A stretch of 64,000 bases of DNA from Limosilactobacillus reuteri (GCF_003072625.1 NZ_CP027805.1:593501-657500), one strand, 5' to 3'. Shown: positions 38,983 to 48,355, counted from the first letter of the stretch. Made by a program: numbers and translations. Notes: generated by a model not told the origin, from the letters alone.

Positions 38983-39016
38983 GGAGCTGTAGACACATTT
39001 GTCACAGTCCTTTTTC
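38983..39016 (+). terminator. Candidate terminator after the ireB operon
   Basis: GGAGCTGTAGACA and TGTCACAGTCC form an imperfect stem, followed by TTTTTC. Confidence 0.5.
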
Positions 39017-39041
39017 TTTACAAGCAGAAAGGATCATTAGG

Positions 39042-39578
39042 ATGATTTTAACAACCTTTATTATTTTGATTTTAATGGGGTGCTTTATTAACGGTCATCG
39101 CCGCGGATTATTGACAATGACGTTAATGCTGGGGACATATATAGTAGCTTGGATCGTTGCTCGCCAGGGAGCCCAATTGATTGGTGGCTGGTTAAAATCA
39201 TTATTACCAAGTATTGGAACCCCAGCAACATTTTCTGAAAGCTTGCTTGCAAATGTAAATAGTAATCTTTTCTTTTATAATGGGATTGCATTTATGATAA
39301 TTTTTATAATTGTTTCAATTCTTTGTCACTGGGGCATCCGGCAGTTAAACTGGATAAAGAGGATTCCAGTGGTAGGGACAGTTGATAAAATTGCGGGTGG
39401 CTTAATCTCATTTTTGATTGGCTATTTGATTATTTACGTTGTTTTACTAATTATGCAATTATTTCCGGCAGGTTGGTGGCAAATGCAAATAGCTAACTCA
39501 GAACTAGCGCGTTTTATGATTAATCAAACACCAGGAATAGCGCATTTAGTAATTGATACGCTAGTACAGGGAGGATAA
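39042..39578 (+). CDS. CvpA family membrane protein
   Basis: The 178-residue protein has four membrane segments and GHRRGLLTMTLMLGTYIVAW near the N-terminus, the CvpA pattern. In E. coli CvpA relates to colicin V production and bile stress. In Firmicutes it commonly precedes mutS2, as here, with its stop one base before the mutS2 ATG. Confidence 0.85.
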   Translation: MILTTFIILILMGCFINGHRRGLLTMTLMLGTYIVAWIVARQGAQLIGGWLKSLLPSIGTPATFSESLLANVNSNLFFYNGIAFMIIFIIVSILCHWGIRQLNWIKRIPVVGTVDKIAGGLISFLIGYLIIYVVLLIMQLFPAGWWQMQIANSELARFMINQTPGIAHLVIDTLVQGG

Positions 39579-39579
39579 A

Positions 39580-41955
39580 ATGAATAGCAAAATTTTAGAA
39601 ACATTAGAATTTGGTCGAATAAAAGGACAACTGGCACAATACCTTGTTTCTGACGCTGGTCATCGCGAATTGACGCAGCTTGTTCCACAGACTGATTATG
39701 AGGCAGTCAAAGAACTTTTGACAGAAACTACTGATGGGGCCGATATTTTAAGGTTAGAAGATGGGATTCCTATTCCGCAACTAGCTGATATTAAACCGCA
39801 ATTGAAACGTTTGAAAATTAAGGCAAATCTGAACGGCACGGAATTAGCTCAAATTACTAAAGTGCTGCAAACTAGTATGAGTGTAAAAAACTTTTTTGAT
39901 CAGATGCGGGAGGAAAAAATTAAACTACGGGTTTTAACTACCCAAGTTGACCGCCTAGTTACAATTCCTTCAATTACCCAGCGGCTAGTTCGTTCGATTG
40001 ATCCTGATGGACGGATAAATGATGAGGCATCAGCTAAACTCCATGGTATCCGGCAATTAATTACCCAAACGGAAACAGAAATTCACCAACAAATGGAAAG
40101 GTATACGCGCGGGAAAAATGCGAAATACTTAAGTGACCCTATTGTCACAATGCGGAATGACCGCTATGTAATTCCAGTAATCGCTCGCTACCGAAATAAA
40201 TTTGGTGGGGTTGTTCATGACCAAAGTGCTAGTGGACAAACATTATATATTGAACCTGCAGCCGTTGTGGAGACCAATAATCGGTTACGACAAGCGCAAA
40301 TAGAAGAACGGCAAGAAATGCAACGGGTGTTAATTGAATTATCACAAATGATTGCTCCTTACCGTCATGATATTGGCCAGAATGAAGCAATTCTTGGACA
40401 CCTTGACTTTATTAATGCCAAGGCACGCTGGGCACATGATACTAAGGCAACGTTACCGCTCTTAAGCAAAGAAAATCATGTTTCATTACGGAAAGCTCGC
40501 CATCCCTTGATTGATCCCCGGCGAGTAGTGACAAATGATATTAAGATTGGGGAAGATTACCAAGCGATTATTATTACCGGTCCCAACACTGGTGGTAAAA
40601 CCATTACGCTTAAAACTTTGGGAATTATCCAGTTAATGGGACAATCTGGTTTGTTTATTCCCGCAGAAGAAGGCAGTACAATTGGGATCTTTGATAATGT
40701 ATTTGCGGATATCGGTGATGAACAATCATTGGAACAAAATCTGAGTACTTTCTCTGGTCATATGGATGGAGTAAAAGCCATTCTTGAACAAATTACAAGT
40801 CGTAGCTTAGTCCTTCTAGATGAGCTTGGTGCTGGAACTGATCCCAAAGAAGGGGCTGCTTTAGCAATGGCAATTCTTGATAATATTGGCAGTAAAGGAA
40901 CCATGGTTGTAATTACAACCCACTATCCTGAACTCAAAGTTTATGGCTATGATCGTGCTAAGACGATTAATGCTAGTATGGAATTTGATCAAGAAACTCT
41001 TAAGCCGACGTATAAATTACTGCTAGGGATTCCTGGGCGGTCGAATGGATTAGAGATTGCTCAGCGATTAGGAATTAATCCCCAGGTTATTGATGAAGCA
41101 CGGACATTTGTTAGTGATGATAGTCAAAACCTTAACAATATGATTGGCGATTTAGTAGAGCAGCGGAAAAAAGCACGTGAAGAAAGTGAAAGGCTAGCAA
41201 AACTAGTAGCCAAAAACGAAAAAGTTCAGCGTGACCTTGATGAGAAACTTACCCGCTTTAATGAACAGCGCGATAAGTTATATGAACAAGCACGTTCAAA
41301 GGCCAATCATCAAGTTTCGATGGCGAAGAAAAAGGCTGACCGAATTATTCATCATTTGCGCCAGTTAGAAGTTCAACAGGGCGGAAATGTAAAAGAAAAT
41401 GAATTAATTGATGCACAAGGGCAATTAAACGCTCTTCATCGTGATAATCCACGGTTGCAACGCAACTCAGTATTACAACGGGCGAAGCAAAAGCATGATT
41501 TGCATAAAGGTGATGCAGTCTTGGTAAAATCTTATGGTCAATATGGAGAACTTTTATCTAAGCGGGGAAATCACAAGTGGGAAGTTCAGATTGGGATTCT
41601 TAAAATGGAAATTGATGAGAATAATCTTGAAAAAGTAGCTAAGAAAGATCTCCCACGAGAAAAAGATGCAAGGCGGCGACCACGGGCTGCTGTGAGAACG
41701 ACACAAACACGAAAGACCTCGGTACGTCTTGATTTACGTGGGCATCGCTATGAACAAGCAATGAGTGAGCTAAGTAACTTTATTGATCATGCATTGTTGA
41801 ATAATCTTTCAACGGTAACAATTATTCACGGAAAAGGAACCGGTGCTCTTCGTAAGGGAACGCAACAATATTTGCAAAGCAATCCACGAGTTAAATCATT
41901 CTCTTATGCTTCCCCTAATGCTGGTGGGGATGGAGCAACAATTGTTAATTTATAA
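39580..41955 (+). CDS. mutS2: Endonuclease MutS2
   Basis: The 791-residue protein has a MutS-like ATPase with Walker A TGPNTGGKTITLKTLG near residue 331 and LVLLDELGAGTDPKEG. A coiled coil (about 520-620) and a C-terminal Smr domain with LDLRGHRYEQAM and IIHGKGTGALRKG follow. It lacks the mismatch-reading N-terminal domain. MutS2 inhibits homologous recombination and in Bacillus acts on collided ribosomes. GGAGGATAAAATG couples it to cvpA. Confidence 0.95.
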   Translation: MNSKILETLEFGRIKGQLAQYLVSDAGHRELTQLVPQTDYEAVKELLTETTDGADILRLEDGIPIPQLADIKPQLKRLKIKANLNGTELAQITKVLQTSMSVKNFFDQMREEKIKLRVLTTQVDRLVTIPSITQRLVRSIDPDGRINDEASAKLHGIRQLITQTETEIHQQMERYTRGKNAKYLSDPIVTMRNDRYVIPVIARYRNKFGGVVHDQSASGQTLYIEPAAVVETNNRLRQAQIEERQEMQRVLIELSQMIAPYRHDIGQNEAILGHLDFINAKARWAHDTKATLPLLSKENHVSLRKARHPLIDPRRVVTNDIKIGEDYQAIIITGPNTGGKTITLKTLGIIQLMGQSGLFIPAEEGSTIGIFDNVFADIGDEQSLEQNLSTFSGHMDGVKAILEQITSRSLVLLDELGAGTDPKEGAALAMAILDNIGSKGTMVVITTHYPELKVYGYDRAKTINASMEFDQETLKPTYKLLLGIPGRSNGLEIAQRLGINPQVIDEARTFVSDDSQNLNNMIGDLVEQRKKAREESERLAKLVAKNEKVQRDLDEKLTRFNEQRDKLYEQARSKANHQVSMAKKKADRIIHHLRQLEVQQGGNVKENELIDAQGQLNALHRDNPRLQRNSVLQRAKQKHDLHKGDAVLVKSYGQYGELLSKRGNHKWEVQIGILKMEIDENNLEKVAKKDLPREKDARRRPRAAVRTTQTRKTSVRLDLRGHRYEQAMSELSNFIDHALLNNLSTVTIIHGKGTGALRKGTQQYLQSNPRVKSFSYASPNAGGDGATIVNL

Positions 41956-42045
41956 TTACTTACTATAAAAAAGCAAGCAACTTAAATGACATTTAAGAAG
42001 TGATTTGTTAGAATAGCGTTAAGAAAAACAAAGGAGGAATTGAAG

Positions 42046-42360
42046 ATGGCTGTAAACGTAACTACAGATCAAACCTTTGAACAAGATACTGCAACTGGTG
42101 TCGATTTAATTGATTTTTGGGCAACTTGGTGTGGTCCCTGTCGGATGCAATCACCAGTAGTCGATGCACTATCTGATAAGATGCCCGATATTAAATTCTT
42201 TAAGATGGATGTTGACCAAAATCCAGAAACTGCACAAAAATTTCGGATTATGAGTATTCCTACATTAATGGTTAAGAAAGATGGTAAGGTAGTAGACCAA
42301 ATCATTGGTTACCATAGTGAAGATCAGTTAAAGCAAATTTTACAACAATATGTTGATTAG
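42046..42360 (+). CDS. trxA: Thioredoxin
   Basis: The 104-residue protein has the active site WATWCGPCRM near residue 30, the cis-Pro in MSIPTLMV and the final GYHSEDQL helix. It reduces disulfides in the cytoplasm. I chose ATG 42046 because AAGGAGG sits 8 bases before it. A TTG at 42040 is too close. It follows mutS2 at 90 bases and ends at a strong shared terminator. Confidence 0.95.
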   Translation: MAVNVTTDQTFEQDTATGVDLIDFWATWCGPCRMQSPVVDALSDKMPDIKFFKMDVDQNPETAQKFRIMSIPTLMVKKDGKVVDQIIGYHSEDQLKQILQQYVD

Positions 42361-42361
42361 A

Positions 42362-42402
42362 AAAAAGCTGGAGAAAAACTTTTTGTTTTCTTCCAGCTTT
42401 TT
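42362..42402. terminator. Bidirectional terminator between trxA and yslB
   Basis: AAAAAGCTGGA pairs with TCCAGCTTTTT, with an A-run/T-run inside, so it has T-tails on both strands. It serves trxA (+) and the converging gene (-). Confidence 0.85.
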
Positions 42403-42414
42403 CGTATTTTAAAC

Positions 42415-42969
42415 TTATTTTTTATCTTTTTTTCGTCGCTTTAGTAGTGAATGACGAGTTTCTTTTTTTGGGGCGTCTTCTTTTTCGTCAAGGCGATCAA
42501 CAGTAATGAATGTTACCATCTCAGATCGTTCATTATCAGCTGAACTTTGTGGATCGTTTTGAATCAAAATATCAACATAATCACGGTGCCGGTCAAAGAT
42601 CTTTGCCTCTGCAACCGTTCCAAGTTGAAACTCTACTTCTTGAGCAAGAAAACCACATTCTAAACCAAAGGAGGTTTCCTCTTCATCTCTTTGAATCCGT
42701 TCCTTTACAATTACCCCTGATAACCGCCACACTTGAGAAGTATTGCTTTTTTTACGTAAAGCTAAACGGCCAAAGCCAAGTTGATTAGTGAGATAGACTA
42801 GATCCTCGGCTGTAGCAACCGGATATACTCGAGCGAGATCTTTACCAATCCAATATAGCATCTCATCGGTTTCTTTGCCTAGGATGGCTGGTAAAATCAC
42901 GTCGCGCATTGTTCCAGCCCCTAGTCCTTGATGACCGGCTATTAACTGATTATATAATTTCTGACTCAT
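42415..42969 (-). CDS. yslB: YslB family protein (DUF2507)
   Basis: The 184-residue protein has GAGTMRDVILPAILGKETDEMLYWIGKDLAR-type text at its start and ECGFLAQEVE later, the pattern of DUF2507. It ends in a Lys/Arg-rich tail. Its function is unknown. The fold is related to V4R small-molecule domains. I place the start at the ATG whose CAT is 42967-42969, behind AAAGGAGCG. The open frame runs 9 codons further without a ribosome site. It is transcribed away from murI. Confidence 0.8.
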   Translation of the reverse strand: MSQKLYNQLIAGHQGLGAGTMRDVILPAILGKETDEMLYWIGKDLARVYPVATAEDLVYLTNQLGFGRLALRKKSNTSQVWRLSGVIVKERIQRDEEETSFGLECGFLAQEVEFQLGTVAEAKIFDRHRDYVDILIQNDPQSSADNERSEMVTFITVDRLDEKEDAPKKETRHSLLKRRKKDKK

Positions 42970-43046
42970 ATCCACTCGCTCCTTTTTAACAATCATTATT
43001 ATTATACTTAAATTTCAAGATCTTAATAGGGTTAAACCTGAAAAAC

Positions 43047-43075
43047 TTGCAAAATCTTATGGAGAAACGGATAAT
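43047..43075 (+). promoter_or_regulatory. Promoter for murI operon
   Basis: TTGCAA (43047-43052), a 17-base spacer and GATAAT (43070-43075), 49 bases before murI. Confidence 0.55.
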
Positions 43076-43123
43076 ATAGTTTCAAGGTTTTAAACGTTTT
43101 AATGAATTAACGAGGTGAAGAGA

Positions 43124-43927
43124 ATGGATAAACGACCAATCGGGGTTATGGATTCAGGGTTAGGCGGCCTATCTGTAATTCGTGTACTTCGTGAACAAAT
43201 GCCCCAAGAATCTGTAATTTTTGTGGGGGACCAAGGGCATTTTCCATATGGAACTAAAACAAAAGAACAGATTCAGCAATTAGCATTACGAATTGGAAAA
43301 TTCTTGTTAGAACAAGATGTAAAAATGATGATAATTGCATGTAATACCGCGACTGCAGCAGCTCTTCAACTTCTTCAAAACGAATTACCAATTCCAATAA
43401 TTGGAGTAATTGAACCAGGAGCCATGGCTGCTACCCAACATCATTATAAAAGAATTGGGGTAATTGGTACCGAATCTACTATTAAAAATGGCGCCTATGC
43501 TAAAACATTGGCTAAACTTAATCCTACTCTAAGTGTTATCAGTTCTCCCGCACAGCCACTTGTCTCAATTGTTGAACACGGGCAAACAGGAACAAGTGAG
43601 GCACAAAAAGCTGTTGATACTGAATTAGAAGTATTTGATAATAAATCGATTGAAGCTTTGATCCTGGGATGTACCCATTTTCCATTTTTGCAAAAAGAAA
43701 TTCATAATAAGTTAGGATCTAACGTTCAGTTAATCGATCCTGCATTTGAGACAATCAGACAGGCAAAGGAATTGTTAACTAGTGAAAATCAATTGAGTGA
43801 TAATTTAACGTCAAGTATCAACCTTTATTCAACGGGAGATGTTAAAGACTTAGTTGCTGGTGCGCAAAAATGGTTACCAAATGGCTACAGCAAGTGTGCA
43901 CATATTGAATTAAACGAGGAGGATTAA
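43124..43927 (+). CDS. murI: Glutamate racemase
   Basis: The 267-residue enzyme has MDSGLGGLSV, the two catalytic Cys in IACNTATAAA and LGCTHFPFL, and GVIEPGA. It makes D-glutamate for peptidoglycan. I chose ATG 43124 behind GAGGTGAAGAG. A GTG at 43115 lies in the ribosome site. rdgB starts 1 base after the stop, then a phosphodiesterase remnant and a CBS protein, the order known in lactobacilli. Confidence 0.95.
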   Translation: MDKRPIGVMDSGLGGLSVIRVLREQMPQESVIFVGDQGHFPYGTKTKEQIQQLALRIGKFLLEQDVKMMIIACNTATAAALQLLQNELPIPIIGVIEPGAMAATQHHYKRIGVIGTESTIKNGAYAKTLAKLNPTLSVISSPAQPLVSIVEHGQTGTSEAQKAVDTELEVFDNKSIEALILGCTHFPFLQKEIHNKLGSNVQLIDPAFETIRQAKELLTSENQLSDNLTSSINLYSTGDVKDLVAGAQKWLPNGYSKCAHIELNEED

Positions 43928-43928
43928 A

Positions 43929-44519
43929 ATGAAAACAATCGTAATTGCAACAAAAAATGCCGGAAAAGCGCGTGAATACCAAGAGATGCTTGCTCCCCTA
44001 GGAATTGAAGTAAAAACATTAGCCGATTTTGCACCAATAGCAATTGACGAAAACGGTGAAACATTTGAAGAAAATGCAACAATTAAAGCCACTACCGCTG
44101 CTAATCAGCTTCGCTTACCAGTTATGGCAGATGATTCGGGATTAATGGTTGATGCCCTTGGAGGTGCTCCAGGGGTACACTCAGCAAGGTATGCTGGTGA
44201 TCATGACGATGCTGCTAATAATGCTAAACTCTTATCGGCATTAAATGGGGTACCTGATGAAAAAAGGATTGCTCACTTCCATACTACCATCGTCGGGATT
44301 AAGCCTGATGGGACAAAACTAGTTGCTAATGGTCGAGTTGATGGTCATATTCTTCATCAACTCACGGGAGAAAACGGTTTTGGCTATGACCCGCTTTTTT
44401 ATGTCGATGAATTAGGCAAATCAATGGCCCAGTTAACAGCAGGCCAAAAGAATCAAATTAGTCATCGGGGACGAGCATTACGGTCATTTATGAAGCAATT
44501 TAATGATTGGTGGAAATAG
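43929..44519 (+). CDS. rdgB: XTP/dITP pyrophosphatase (RdgB/HAM1)
   Basis: The 196-residue protein has ATKNAGKAREYQEM, ADDSGLMVDAL and ENGFGYDPLFYV, the full HAM1 signature. It clears non-canonical purine triphosphates from the nucleotide pool. GAGGATTAAA at the end of murI provides the ribosome site. The next open frame starts 3 bases after the stop. Confidence 0.95.
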   Translation: MKTIVIATKNAGKAREYQEMLAPLGIEVKTLADFAPIAIDENGETFEENATIKATTAANQLRLPVMADDSGLMVDALGGAPGVHSARYAGDHDDAANNAKLLSALNGVPDEKRIAHFHTTIVGIKPDGTKLVANGRVDGHILHQLTGENGFGYDPLFYVDELGKSMAQLTAGQKNQISHRGRALRSFMKQFNDWWK

Positions 44520-44522
44520 AAA

Positions 44523-45046
44523 ATGAAGATATTAGTTGTGAGTGATAACCATCGAGAAGAAAAAATTTTGACAGAGATTGTTCAAAAAATGGGGGATCAG
44601 GTTGACCTAATGATTCACTGTGGCGATTCAGAATTAGCTCCTGATCAGGAACCAATGAGCAATTTTAAAGCAGTGAAGGGAAATAATGATTATGGCTTGT
44701 CGTACCCTAATGAGTTGGTAATTAATGCTGGTCAAGAGCAACTCTATCTGACTCATGGTCATTTACAACGGGTCAATTTTTCCCTTACCCCTCTGATGCT
44801 TACTGGCCAAGAAAAGGGAGCCTCCATGTGTGCTACGGACATACTCATCAATTAGGAGCCGTTTATGACCATCAAATGCTAATAATTAATCCTGGGAGTA
44901 TCAGTTTTCCTCGTGGTGAATATGCTAAACTCGGGGGAACGTTTGCAATTATTGATGCACAGCCTGAGCGGTTTATTGTAGATTATTATAACCGTCAGAT
45001 GGAAGCTGTTCCTGGATTACATTGTGAATTCAGTCGTCAAAAATAA
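44523..45046 (+). pseudogene. YfcE/MJ0936-type metallophosphodiesterase, frameshifted
   Basis: Two overlapping frames together read as one YfcE-like phosphodiesterase. The first (44523-44855) has VVSDNHREE, HCGDSE, GNNDYG and LTHGH. The second, openable from 44828, supplies CYGHTHQLGAVYD and NPGSISFPRG. One base seems lost near 44826-44828, between SM and VCYGHTH. The repaired protein would be about 173 residues, the usual length. The frame that ends early lacks the last metal-binding GHTH, so it should be inactive. Whether the loss is real or a read error is open. It sits between rdgB and the CBS gene. Confidence 0.8.
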
Positions 45047-45061
45047 AGGAGTGTATTTTTT

Positions 45062-45505
45062 GTGATTGATCAGCGTTTACGGACTTTATTGCTGAAAAAT
45101 AAGCAGAAGTTTATGATCCCCGCTAGTTTAGTCGCGACGGTAAACCAAAGTAATAGTTTAGATCATGCATTCTTAGTGCTTACTAAGGATCGGTACGCTA
45201 AAATTATTGTGGTTGACAATAAAAACCATTATTGCGGTCAGATTTCTTTAGCAATGATTACTGACCAATTATTGGAGACAAAACGGATCAATGTGGAACG
45301 CTTAAATGAATTAAGGGTCAGGGATGTGATGCAAACCGATGCGCTGGTTATCCAAGATCCAACTGATATCGAAGAAAATTTACACCTCTTAATTGACCAG
45401 TCATTTTTACCGGTGGTGGACGATCATAATTACTTTTGCGGAATTGTGACGCGTCGTGAAGTATTAAAGGCAGTCAATTATACAATGCATACTTTTGGAA
45501 AATAA
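45062..45505 (+). CDS. cbpB: CBS-domain protein (CbpB/YkuL type)
   Basis: The 147-residue protein has two CBS repeats (about residues 15-70 and 75-145), with VRDVMQTDALVIQDP and VVDDHNYFCGIVTRREV. Relatives CbpB/DarB sense c-di-AMP and adjust the stringent response in Firmicutes. The start is GTG 45062 behind AAAGGAGTG. It closes the murI-rdgB cluster, and a hairpin-rich region follows. Confidence 0.8.
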   Translation: MIDQRLRTLLLKNKQKFMIPASLVATVNQSNSLDHAFLVLTKDRYAKIIVVDNKNHYCGQISLAMITDQLLETKRINVERLNELRVRDVMQTDALVIQDPTDIEENLHLLIDQSFLPVVDDHNYFCGIVTRREVLKAVNYTMHTFGK

Positions 45506-45514
45506 TGAAAGTGG

Positions 45515-45615
45515 CTGTGACATAAGTCGAGTTACTCTCATAAAAAACAAATAGCGCAGTACAACAGAGGCCTCCAGCGCCCGGTAAAGCCGAACATTGG
45601 AGGCCTATTCTTTTT
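45515..45615. repeat. Hairpin-bearing intergenic element, candidate dispersed repeat and terminator
   Basis: The region between the converging CBS and HAD genes starts GGCTGTGACATAAGTCG. It holds a perfect stem, AGGCCTCCA/TGGAGGCCT (45568-45606), with a C/G-rich loop and a CTTTTT tail on the + strand. It can end transcription of the CBS gene. The GC content and layout are unlike the local A/T-rich terminators, which suggests a repeat family. Copies elsewhere cannot be tested here. Confidence 0.55.
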
Positions 45616-46450
45616 ATCGTTCATTTTTAATTAACTGGTTAATAGTTTGTAAGACGCCATCATGATTATTATCAATTGTTGTGGTGTGGGCGGCTTGCAT
45701 TTGAATAATCGGTTGTGCATTCTGCATTGCGTAACTTTGACTGGTCATTGCTAACATCCCGAGGTCATTTTCATTGTCACCAAACGTAACAATTTCATTT
45801 GCTTTTAAATTAAAGTGGGACTGCAAAAGGGAAAGAGCGTTTTGTTTAGTTGCAGCAGCATTACCGATTAAGTCAGTATTAAAGCCTGAATTTTCCATGA
45901 TTAAAGATGGCGGTAAGTAACCATCTAAGGTTGTTGCAACCTTTTTAAGATCGATATGATTAGCAAAATTAATCGATATCTTGGTAAAATTTTCAGTTGG
46001 TCGTTGAGTGAAAATCTGCCGGATATCAGGAATGCGCTCCACATTTTCATAAAAAAGTTTCACAATATTGAAATCATGAGCACTCATCCCCTGGTCAACA
46101 TAAGATTTTTCACTAGTAGAGATTACTAATTGATTAATATCTTGCGGGCCATAGAAACGGTCAAGAACATGAATAACTCGGGCTAAAGATTCCTGATTAA
46201 TAGGAAAAGATTTAAATAATTTGCTTCCTAAATGAATAACTGATCCATTTTGCGAAATAAATCCCATCTTGGCGGTGTAGTCTTTAAATTCTCGTCGTAA
46301 CCGTGGGAAACTGGATCCACTAGCAGCGACAAAGTAGATATTATGGCGTTCAAGTTGACGAAAGACCTTTGCGAATAGAGAATGATTGTAAGTATGGTCG
46401 TCTCGTAAAAATGTTCCGTCCATATCAGTAGCGATTAATTTAATACTCAT
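45614..46450 (-). CDS. Cof-type HAD phosphatase
   Basis: The 278-residue protein has DMDGTFLRDD (HAD motif I with both Asp), a Cof-type C2 cap, and GDNENDLGMLAM (motif IV). It probably dephosphorylates small sugar or flavin phosphates in the cytoplasm. The exact substrate is unknown. I place the start at the ATG whose CAT is 46448-46450, with GGGAGGGAGC before it. It overlaps the end of the upstream mscS gene by 11 bases, so both form a minus-strand unit. Confidence 0.88.
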   Translation of the reverse strand: MSIKLIATDMDGTFLRDDHTYNHSLFAKVFRQLERHNIYFVAASGSSFPRLRREFKDYTAKMGFISQNGSVIHLGSKLFKSFPINQESLARVIHVLDRFYGPQDINQLVISTSEKSYVDQGMSAHDFNIVKLFYENVERIPDIRQIFTQRPTENFTKISINFANHIDLKKVATTLDGYLPPSLIMENSGFNTDLIGNAAATKQNALSLLQSHFNLKANEIVTFGDNENDLGMLAMTSQSYAMQNAQPIIQMQAAHTTTIDNNHDGVLQTINQLIKNER

Positions 46451-47315
46451 TAGGTGCTCCCTCCCAGGCAATTGGAATATTATTTATTCGTAATTCTTTA
46501 AGATATGCCGCCAAAAAGCGACTAGCAACAGTTGATTGTTTTCCGCTGACTGCTGTTATCGTTACGCGAAAAACGAGTGCACCGTCTGGAGTAACGACTG
46601 GTCCGACAATAACTGGTTTTAATTGTAGTGCTTTTGTTTGTGGCACTAGTTTTTTATTAACTTGCGTAACAATTTCTTCTACCTTGCTAAGAGGGGTCTT
46701 CGAAGTAATCCGAATATCAACGTTGCTAACCATATTATTTCGCGAAAGATTTTGCACAATGGTAATGTTACGGTTAGGAATAAAATTAAGCGTCCCATCG
46801 GAACTAGTAACTTGCGTAGTACGAATACCAAGAGCAGTTACTGTTCCTTTGATTTGACCAATTTGGACAGTATCGCCGACGTCTAATTGTTGCTCAAGGA
46901 GGATGAAAAATCCAGTCACGATATCACTAACAAGGCTTTGCGCACCAAGCCCCAATGCTAAACTAAAGATTCCGGCTCCGGCAATCAGTGTCCCTACTGG
47001 AACGCCAATTTCTGATAGTATGGCGTATAATAAGAAAAAATAACAAGTATAACGATAAATATTTAAGACAAGGGCTTTTACCGTTGCCATCCGATTGCTA
47101 TTTTTTAGTACATTGTATTTTTTTGATTCTTGAAAAAGATGGACAATGATAACTCGTCCTACCCATAAAAGTATTAAAAATAAGACAAACGTAACGATAA
47201 TTAAAAGAAATTTACTTAAAAGCTGTTGTGAAATTTCGTGCCAGGATAAATCTGTAAAAGCTTTTTTTAATTGTTCCGTTTGTTTTGATGTAAGTGAAGT
47301 GGCACCAGTGATCAT
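46440..47315 (-). CDS. mscS: Small-conductance mechanosensitive channel (MscS family)
   Basis: The 291-residue protein has three N-terminal membrane segments. The pore helix GAGIFSLALGLGAQSLVSDIV and the beta domain start (GDTVQIGQIKGTVTALGIRTT) fit MscS. It opens when membrane tension rises and protects against osmotic downshock. GGAGGTTATT precedes the ATG at 47315. The HAD gene downstream is translationally coupled. Confidence 0.9.
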   Translation of the reverse strand: MITGATSLTSKQTEQLKKAFTDLSWHEISQQLLSKFLLIIVTFVLFLILLWVGRVIIVHLFQESKKYNVLKNSNRMATVKALVLNIYRYTCYFFLLYAILSEIGVPVGTLIAGAGIFSLALGLGAQSLVSDIVTGFFILLEQQLDVGDTVQIGQIKGTVTALGIRTTQVTSSDGTLNFIPNRNITIVQNLSRNNMVSNVDIRITSKTPLSKVEEIVTQVNKKLVPQTKALQLKPVIVGPVVTPDGALVFRVTITAVSGKQSTVASRFLAAYLKELRINNIPIAWEGAPNEY

Positions 47316-47457
47316 AATAACCTCCTAAAAAATACTAATAAATATTTTAACAGGGAAGACAAGCTTCTGTCGACTACACTAGATTATCGTTTTTATTTGT
47401 TTTATGATATTCTTAGTATTGAATAAGTATTTTGAAAACTAAAGGAGGGATTATCAG

Positions 47458-47898
47458 ATGACTTTTGGCCAGTTGGCAGGGTTAATTGCGGCAATCGCAT
47501 TCCTAATTTTAGTCATTTTTGCATGTATCCTGTTGAATCAATTGAGTAAGACAATGAAAGAAACAAATAAAAGTATTACAACTTTAACGCGGGATGTTCA
47601 TTATCTTAGCCAAGAAATGGAGGACGTGCTAAGTAACACGAATACATTGTTAGACGATATTAACCATAAATCAGAACAACTAGATCCGGCGGTTAAAGCA
47701 GTTGCAGATGTAAGTCAGAGTGTTTCAGAAGTGAATGCCTCACTTCAAGAAATGGTCGAGAAAGCCCGGTTGCACCGCGAGAAGCGACAATTTGACCGGA
47801 GTATTTTTAAGCTTGCAGGAAAGACGCTTGTTTTAGATGCTTTCAATAAATTTAGACAGCATCGGAAGCAAAAGAAAGGAATGACAAATAATGAGTAA
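47458..47898 (+). CDS. DUF948 domain-containing protein
   Basis: The 146-residue protein has an N-terminal membrane helix (about residues 8-30) and a long helical region with hydrophobic-Ser/Thr heptads, typical of DUF948. It ends in a basic tail. The function is unknown. It is linked to general stress and cell envelope sets in Firmicutes. AAAGGAGGG precedes the ATG. The next gene overlaps by 8 bases, and DUF948-YtxH pairs are common. Confidence 0.85.
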   Translation: MTFGQLAGLIAAIAFLILVIFACILLNQLSKTMKETNKSITTLTRDVHYLSQEMEDVLSNTNTLLDDINHKSEQLDPAVKAVADVSQSVSEVNASLQEMVEKARLHREKRQFDRSIFKLAGKTLVLDAFNKFRQHRKQKKGMTNNE

Positions 47899-48349
47899 AA
47901 AGTTACTTGCTGGGATATTATTAGGTGGAGCTGCAACATATGCTGCATGGAAGAAAATGGCACCAGCTAAAAAAGAAGCATTGAAAGAAAGCGTTGATGA
48001 AAAGATTAATAAAGTTGCTGATTATGTGACTGATTACACCTTAGACGCATTAGACATTGTTGATGATCTTATGAGTGATTCTAACTTGAACGATAAGGTG
48101 AGTGGCGCTGCAGATGCTGTTAATAATGTTAAGGGTAAGGTAAAAGATAGCGCCAATAAAGTAGTTAATCATATGACTAATGATGACTTTGATAAGCAAA
48201 CTGCTGATATTCGTGAGGAATTAGCGAAGAATAAAGAAGCAGATGAAGATAATAACGATATTATTATCGATGCTACTAGTGATCAAAAGCCAGCATCTAC
48301 TGAAGACGATGAAGCAGATCAAGATGACGCTAAGACAGCCGATAAATAA
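47891..48349 (+). CDS. YtxH-like domain protein
   Basis: The 152-residue protein begins SKKLLAGILLGGAATYAAWK, a short Gly-rich membrane segment of YtxH type. A helical Lys/Asp-rich region and an acidic tail follow. It is probably a membrane-tethered stress protein. It is translationally coupled to the DUF948 gene. The shared terminator at 48356 follows. Confidence 0.78.
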   Translation: MSKKLLAGILLGGAATYAAWKKMAPAKKEALKESVDEKINKVADYVTDYTLDALDIVDDLMSDSNLNDKVSGAADAVNNVKGKVKDSANKVVNHMTNDDFDKQTADIREELAKNKEADEDNNDIIIDATSDQKPASTEDDEADQDDAKTADK

Positions 48350-48355
48350 GTAAAT

